DNA of 64,000 bases, from contig NC_061508.1 in NCBI RefSeq assembly GCF_022539505.1, positions 67,093,754 through 67,157,753 of the forward strand, written 5' to 3'. A model generated the notes under the pieces. The model was not told where the DNA came from and did no database searches. It saw only the letters and a program-made list of their open reading frames with translations. The DNA is from Lolium rigidum (taxonomy: Eukaryota > Streptophyta > Magnoliopsida > Poales > Poaceae). Positions within the stretch are counted from its first letter, which is position 1. The number at the start of each line of letters is the position of its first letter. This document shows, piece by piece, positions 57,658 to 64,000 of this stretch. The position numbers were made by a program, and so were the translations under genes.

Positions 57658-59054
57658 ATGGTTTCACCAGTGAGGTCGTCCGGGAGGGGCGACGGGAGTC
57701 GGCGAGTGCCATCAAGATCTCCAGCGAAAACTGGGGGAGCCGAGCTAGCTGAGAGTCTGTCGGCAAGGATGGGAGACCTTCTCCTCACGGACAAGGAAGC
57801 CACCGGGCTGGTGATCAAGGATGCCGGGGCGGCAAGGATCCATCCAAGGTGGGCGGCGGTGGGCAAGGTGTGCTCGCCGCGCAAACTGGTGATCGGTGCT
57901 CTGGAGAGGGCGTTGCAGAGGGCTTGGGGTCTCCATCAGCCAGCAACGTTCAGGGAGATTGGAGACAACAGGTTTGTGGTCAAGTTTTCGTCCGAGGGAG
58001 ACTACAGACATGTGATGAAGGGAGGACCATGGCAGTTTGATTTCCATGTGGTGCTGCTGAAAAAGTTTGAGGGCGCCATCAGGCCCTCGGATATGGTGTT
58101 CGACGAGCTGGAGTTGTGGGCTCGGGTCCTGGACTTACCGATGGATATGATGAACCGTGCCTTTGGTGAGCTGATTGGTGATTGGATTGGGAGATTTATT
58201 AGCGTGGAGACGGATGATGATGGAATGGCGTGGGGAAAGATCTTCGTATTAGGGTGGCAGTGAAAGTAGATCAGCCTCTACTGAGAGGTGTGTGTCTACG
58301 GCAGTCTAGTGCTGATGGTGAAGGAACGTGGTTTGACCTAAAATATGAAAAGGTGCCACACTTTTGCTTCGACTGCGGGCGTCTAGTTCACCCTGAAGGA
58401 GGCTGTCAGGCTGAGAAGGAAGAAGTGCAACAATGGGGTGAATGGCTGCGGGCATCGCCTCGACGAAACCAGAGGCCACCACCGACTGCTAGACCATATG
58501 TTTCTGCAAGTAGCTATTCTAGCAGGTCGGCAGGTTCCGATAATAGATACAAAGGAGAGGCGTCTGTTCGAGATGTGCCGCCAAGGAGGAACCTGTTTAA
58601 TGATTTTTCGTACTCGAGCTCCTCTCGCACTGGCGAGGGAGTGGCGAGGTCGGCTGTTCAGTCTCCTACTAGCCCGGGGAGGAGGAACAGAGATGTGGCG
58701 TCGGATCCTCATGACCTGCGTGAGCCACTGGGCTCCAAAAAGAACAAGGATAAAGCTGGTACCTACACCAGGCGTCCAAGGAAAGTTACTGATACCTCCA
58801 GGGCTGGGGGGCCTCAAGAACCAATGGGTATGCATCAGAATAAGAAGCGAAGCTCCAAGTTGGTCTGGATGCCAGTGCCTGTTCAGGTGGTTGGGGAGGA
58901 GTTGTCGGGTTCGGCTGGCAAGAGACAGAGGGTTAACTCTGTGTTTGATAGGCTTAATGTTCAGGAAGAGGAGGGACAGAGGGGAGGCTCGGTGTTTGAA
59001 AGACTTGAAGATCCAGCGGCGGACCCTGCTACGCAGGGCCGCCGAGAGCAATGA
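57658..59054 (+). pseudogene. LINE ORF1: DUF4283 domain and CCHC zinc knuckle, one frameshift
   Basis: ORF1 is the RNA-binding, Gag-like partner of the LINE. From ATG 57658 (MVSPVRSSG) it runs through a DUF4283-type domain (RFVVKFSSEGDYRHVMKGGPW and DFHVVLLKKF) to a break at about 58231, where one G seems missing from a G run in tggggaaag. In the shifted frame it continues LRIRVAVKVDQPLLRGV, then a CCHC knuckle CFDCGRLVHPEGGC at 58368-58410, then a long basic, Ser/Arg-rich tail to TGA 59052. Without the indel it would be about 465 residues. The stop overlaps the ORF2 start as ATGA, which suggests translational coupling or reinitiation. Confidence 0.88.
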
Positions 59055-62000
59055 GTCTACTCGGCCTCAACTGCCGTGGACTGGGGTTGGACGCGGCAGT
59101 AGGCGAACTACGGGACCTGATCAGGTCCTACAACCCGGTGGTGGTGTTCTTGTCTGAAACAAAGAAAAAATCAAAGGCGATGAACAGGCTGAAGTGGAGG
59201 TTGGGATTTCAGAATGGGGTGGCGGTGGATTGTGTGGGAAGGTCTGGTGGTTTGGCGCTTTGGTGGAGGGAGGGGGTAGATGTGTCTGTTCGGCCGTGGT
59301 GTCAGTACTACATCGATGCCAAAATTTCCTATGAGGGCAAGACCTGGAGATTCACTGGAATCTACGGGGAGCCACGGACGGAACTGCGACATAGAACATG
59401 GGAAGCTCTCAGGTATTTGAAGCGGCAAGATGATCTACCATGGATTTGTGCGGGCGACTTTAATGAAGTGCTGTGCCAGGATGAACAGCTAGGAGGGAAC
59501 CCGCGGAATGAGGGACAGATGCTGGCATTCCGTGAATGCCTGATGGATTGCGGGCTTACTGATTTGGGGTATAAAGGATACTCTTTCAAATGGAATAACA
59601 GAAGAGAGGGTGATGCAAACGTGCAGGTCAGGCTGGATAGAGGTGTGGCGACGGCGCCATTTCTTGACATATTCCCTGACACGCAAATTGAGCATGTTGT
59701 GACGGAAGAGTCTGACCATATGGCCTTGCTCATACGCACAGAGGAGATATCGCCGAGACGGCGTCCGGGGCAGCAGAGGGGTTTTATGTTCGAGGAGATG
59801 TGGATGAAGCATGAGGGCTATGAGCAGATGATTCAGGATGCATGGGACAATAATGAAAGTTCTGGGCTGAGTATTAATGGGTTTTGGCAAAAATTGCAAG
59901 CGATGACTCGTGATATGAAGCGCTGGAGTTTTGAGACGTTTGGCTCGGTACAAAGGGAACTAAAATTATTGCGAGGCAAGCTTGAGGAGGCCAAGGTACA
60001 GCAGCTCATGTCCGGGTCCTCCACAGAGGTCAAGGAGATAGAGAAGAAGTTGCATGATCTATATGAGAAGGAAGAAATAATGTATAGGCAGCGTTCTCGT
60101 CAGGAATGGCTGCGGGCGGGAGACCGTAATACCAAATATTTTCAAAATAGGGCGTCTCACAGGAAACGCAAAAACACGGTCAAAGCGCTGCGTCGAGAGG
60201 ATGGTACCAGATGCACCACGAATGAGGGCATGGTAGATATGGCACTGGCCTTCTACCAGAGTTTGTATACATCGGAGGGATCAGCAAACAGTGAGAGCAT
60301 TTTGGGCTTGATGGAGAGGTCGGTTGACGAGACCATGAACAGGAGTCTTACGGGTAGCATCACGGACAGGGAGATCGAGGTGGCCTTGTTTCAGATGGGA
60401 CCGACTAAAGCGCCGGGCAAGGATGGTTTGCCCGCCCTTTTCTACCAGAGGCACTGGCCTCTGTTGAAGGAGCATGTGTGTATGGCGGTGCGAGATTTTC
60501 TGTCAGGGAAGGAGTGTCCAGCGGATTTCAATGATACGATTCTGGTTCTTATACCAAAAGTAAATCAGCCGGAGCTACTCTCCCAGTTCAGGCCGATCAG
60601 TTTGTGCAACGTCTTATATAAGATAGCCTCCAAGGTGCTTGCCAATCGACTTACGAGGATCCTCCCAATCCTAATATCAGAGGAACAGAGCGCTTTTGTG
60701 CCAGGTAGGCTCATCACTGATAATGTCCTGGTGGCATATGAGTGTGTACATGCGATAAGGAAGAGGAAGAGGAAGACACCGTTGTGCGCGGTTAAACTGG
60801 ATATGATGAAGGCGTACGACAGGGTAGAGTGGGTGTTTCTGGAACAGATGATGGAAAGGATGGGTTTCGCAAGGGGATGGATTGACATGGTTATGAGATG
60901 TGCTACCTCCGCCAGGTTTTCTGTAAAACTTAATGGTGTAATCTCTGATATGTTTTTGCCATCCAGGGGGCTACGTCAAGGCGATCCATTGTCCCCATAC
61001 CTTTTTCTATTTTGTGTGGAAGGTTTCTCCGCTCTACTTCGGAGGGCTCAGGCTGACAAACAAATAAATGGGGTGGGTTTTGGACCACGGGGCCCAACGA
61101 TCACACACCTCCTGTTCGCTGACGACAGTATTGTCTTCCTGGAAGCCACTGAAGAGAGTCTGGGGGCTCTAAGAGATGCGCTGCAGGCTTATGAACTCAG
61201 TTCAGGGCAGAAAGTTAACAGAGAGAAGTCGTCGGTGTTCTTTGGCAAGGGGTGTTTGGAGGAGAGGCGGACTGAACTCAAGGCGATCTTAGGTATCGGC
61301 TGCGAGGCGTTATCGGAGAAGTACTTGGGGCTCCCTACGGCTGTGGGGCGCTCGAAGGAGGGAACCTTTAGGCATGTACCTGAGCGATCTTGGGCTAAAG
61401 TGCATGGTTGGAAGGGACAAGGTTTGTCGATGGAGGGAAAAGAGATCCTTATAAAATCCGTGCTGCAGGCGGTGCCTACCTATCCAATGGGCTGTTTCCA
61501 ATTATCAAAAAAGACATGCTCAAAGCTCACCTCCATCGCCACTGGGTTTTGGTGGGGGTCAGCGGAAGGAAAACGCAAGGTACCATGGATTAGTTGGGAG
61601 CGGATGTGTGTAGCTAAGCGGAGAGGGGGCATGGGTTTTCGGAACTATGGTGCTTTTAACCAGGCCTTACTGGCAAAGCAGGCGTGGCGCATTTTGACTA
61701 CTCCATTGTCATTGTGTGCTAGAGCCCTCCAGGCACGTTACTTCAGCAACGGGGATTTCCTGACAGCAGGGTGCCCCAAATCAGCGTCTTTTACATGGAG
61801 GAGTATTATCCATGGCAGAGCATTACTGAAGGAAGGCTTGGTATGGCGTATTGGTGATGGGAAGAAAATTGATGTTTGGACTGATAATTGGATCCCAAGA
61901 GCTGGTCTGATGAGGCCTTTGGGGCATAATCCAGGGACGGAAATTAGCAAAGTGGAGGAGGTCTTGCTTGCGGGCGGTCAAGGCTGGAACGAAAGCAGAT

Positions 62001-63176
62001 TGCGTGAGGTGTTCTTTGAGGTCGATGTGAACGACATTTTGAAAATCCCGGTGGGTAGTGCTGGAACAGGAGACTATTTAGCTTGGAATTACACCAAAAA
62101 CGGGACGTTCAGTGTGCGGTCTGCGTACCATCTTAAGATGCATCTCACCTCAATACGGTCTGGTTCGGCGAGCTCCTCCACCTGCCTTGATGATCATAAG
62201 GGATGGCTGGCCCTATGGGATGCAAATGTTCCAGGGAAGGCTAAGATCCATGTCTGGCGGCTAATACAGAATGGCTTGGCTGTTGGGGAGGAACTACATC
62301 GAAGGAAGATTAAAAGTGGGGTGCGGTGTATCGTATGTAACCATGAAGAAACACTAATGCATCGGTTCTGGGAGTGTGGACATTCGTTGGAGGTTTGGGA
62401 GCTCGCCCGTAGGCAGACTGGTCTTCGGCTCTGTCGGCCCGATGGGGCTATGCGTCGCCATAGGAATCTGCATGGGTGGCTCCTTCAATGGTTCGGGGGA
62501 ATGAAGGAGGAAGAAATCAGTGTGTGCATTATGATTCTATATCAGCTATGGTTGGCTAGAAATGATGCGAGGGAGGAGGAGCAAGTGGCTAGCCCGGATG
62601 AGATCTTACGTAAATCGATATTCTTGCTAGAGGAATGGCAAGGGCTTAGGCCGGCACCCGTGGCGAGTTCGGCGCAGGTAGTGGAGCACTCGGCTCCCTC
62701 CGGAGGTGGGCTGGACAAAACTCAATGCCGATGGGGCTTTCTTGGCGAAGGACGGGTCGGGTGGGTGTGGCGTGGTCCTGCGGGATCATGATGGTAGGTT
62801 CCTGGCGGGAGCGAGCCATTTTTTCCACCATGTCTCGGACCCGGAGAGAGCTGAGCTCCTGGCATGCAAGCAAGCGTTGGTGCTGGCGAAGGAGAAGGAG
62901 ATGGCGAGGGTGGTCGTGGAGACTGATTGCCTTGGTGCTGTGGCAAAGATTGGAAGCAATGACGTCGACAGGTCCATCCACGGGCCTTTAGTTGAGGAAA
63001 TAAAGTCGTTGCTGAAGGACTTCGCCGATCACTCTGTTAGGCATGTGCGTCGTACTGGTAACAAGGTCGCGCATTATTTAGCTCGGTTTGGCTGCGAGAA
63101 TAAGTGTTGTGAGATGTGGGAGAATGCTCCCCCAGACTTTCTTGTACCTGTTTTGGCACCTGAGTGTGTCGTTTAA
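59051..63176 (+). CDS. LINE ORF2: endonuclease, reverse transcriptase, zf-RVT and RNase H
   Basis: ORF2 nicks the target and copies the RNA. The endonuclease of APE type has LNCRGLG (residue 6), LSETKKK (35), GDFNEV (135) and SDHMALL (222). RT has [62 protein letters not shown] and catalytic FADD at about 690. The zinc-binding zf-RVT is [17 protein letters not shown]. The frame runs 1246 codons to 62791, but at 62689-62692 CTCG stands where CTG would carry it on into the RNase H domain ([38 protein letters not shown]) ending at TAA 63174. With CTG it would be about 1375 residues and complete. Confidence 0.93.
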
Positions 63177-63199
63177 TATATCGCAGCTGGTTTGATCTA

Positions 63200-63224
63200 A
63201 AAAAAAAAAAAAAAAAAAAAAAAA
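63200..63224 (+). other. LINE poly-A tail
   Basis: An uninterrupted run of As after a short 3' UTR, followed directly by the target duplication ctgaagcaa. Its purity fits a recent insertion. Confidence 0.9.
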
Positions 63225-64000
63225 CTGAAGCAAAAGTCTTATGTTAGATTCCCTGTCCTCTAGCTGGCTTGATGGACAAAATGGATGTAAGAGAAGGTCA
63301 GAGAGTGGACTTCCGAATAAGACTCATCTTTCCAGTAAGAGAACCTTTTGTTTGTATATATCGGGTGAGTCGGAGTAGAAGAGTGCCATGGATTCCAGCC
63401 CTTTGCTTATAGCTGGCCGTTAAGCTGTTCCCACGTCGAGCTACATGGGATTCAGAACAGTCCGTGCAACGACTCAGTGACACTGCCTCTGACTTTGGTA
63501 TCCTACGCGACACACTTCATTAGTCAACAGAGCTCACGGTACTTTTTTTTATGCCATCGGCAGGAACAGATGATTGAAGTTAGTGTCGTGCTTGGTACTT
63601 CTGTAAACAACAAGAAAATGTATACATGGATGATTGTGTTGACGAATTAGTTTAGTAGACATTAATACTTAATAATTTAGGTTCCCTACTTTGTACCTGT
63701 GCGCTTCACATTTCTCGGTCGGGTTCAAAACCATCCGAGGAAGCTATAATGTTGTTCTTGAGATCACAAAGTTGTTCCATCATTTTCTCATATAAAATAA
63801 ATCATGCATATATGGACTTTGAGTTCGAGCTCAAACTTGTTAAATGTAAAAATGTATATTATATTAAATTTTACTAAATATATTTTTTACAAATTTAATA
63901 TTAATCCGGGAGCATATGCTCGTGGGAGGAAAAACATCATCCTCGGCAAAATGGTTTAAGTTAGTTTATGCGGATAAGTTTTGTCATGTTTATCTTTGTT
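63225..64000. other. Spacer, nothing recognised
   Basis: After the right target duplication (to 63233) there is AT-rich sequence with no coding motif, inverted repeat or LTR edge that I can identify. Confidence 0.55.

Larger units (their letters stand above)
57439..63224 (+). mobile_element. Full-length LINE (non-LTR retrotransposon)
   Basis: It has a 5' UTR, ORF1, ORF2 overlapping ORF1 by four bases, an RNase H domain, a 3' UTR of about 20 bases and a poly-A tail (63200-63224). Target duplications of aaaactgaagcaa flank it (57426-57438 and 63221-63233). Full length plus clean duplications indicate a recent insertion by target-primed reverse transcription. Only two frame breaks stand between the assembled sequence and a complete element. 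Confidence 0.95.

Overview
The window reads as heterochromatic, repeat-dominated DNA of a Triticeae-type grass (wheat, Aegilops, barley or rye relative). I infer this from the repeat content: a Tat-lineage Gypsy element with an antisense gene, a large retrotransposon derivative (LARD) with 6.1-kb LTRs, Stowaway-type MITEs starting CTCCCTC, a CACTA DNA transposon and grass-type LINEs. I found no convincing host gene, tRNA, rRNA or CRISPR array. A 100-base run of N at 53085-53184 shows this is an assembled scaffold.

Layout. 1-11414: a minus-strand Ty3/Gypsy element (gag, PR, RT, RNase H, second RNase H, INT) with its 5' LTR at 10515-11414 and a six-exon gene on the opposite strand at 1-3415; its 3' LTR lies left of the window. 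11415-13943: spacer with minisatellites. 13944-41624: one nested stack. A 5'-truncated LINE (9-bp target duplication) was split by a Copia element (5-bp duplication gaact on both sides). The Copia element was split by the LARD (22455-37475). The LARD's 5' LTR was in turn interrupted by a gag-only Gypsy-type element (14545-22454), and a deletion then removed the left part of the pile. 41625-43217: spacer. 43218-48737: decayed minus-strand Copia element. 48738-55696: CACTA element with a TNP2-type transposase and a second gene ending in a Ulp1-like cysteine protease domain. 55697-57438: spacer with a MITE. 57439-63224: full-length plus-strand LINE with poly-A tail and about 13-bp target duplications. 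63225-64000: unrecognised spacer.

Two observations stand out. First, reading-frame breaks throughout the window, and many differences between paired LTRs, fall at CAG/CTG trinucleotides that read as CG, CGAG/CTCG, CGG/CCG or CTTG. Restoring CAG/CTG restores the family reading frame in many independent elements. CAG/CTG is the plant CHG methylation context, so this looks like a methylation-linked base-calling artefact or an unusual mutational bias; either way many 'broken' elements here may be less broken than they look. Second, two unrelated Gypsy-type elements (1-11414 and 15250-22454) both carry a gene on the opposite strand between their coding region and 3' LTR.

The elements work as selfish units: LTR promoters and tRNA primer sites drive reverse transcription, INT or LINE endonuclease integrates copies, and the non-autonomous LARD and gag-only element would need enzymes supplied by relatives.
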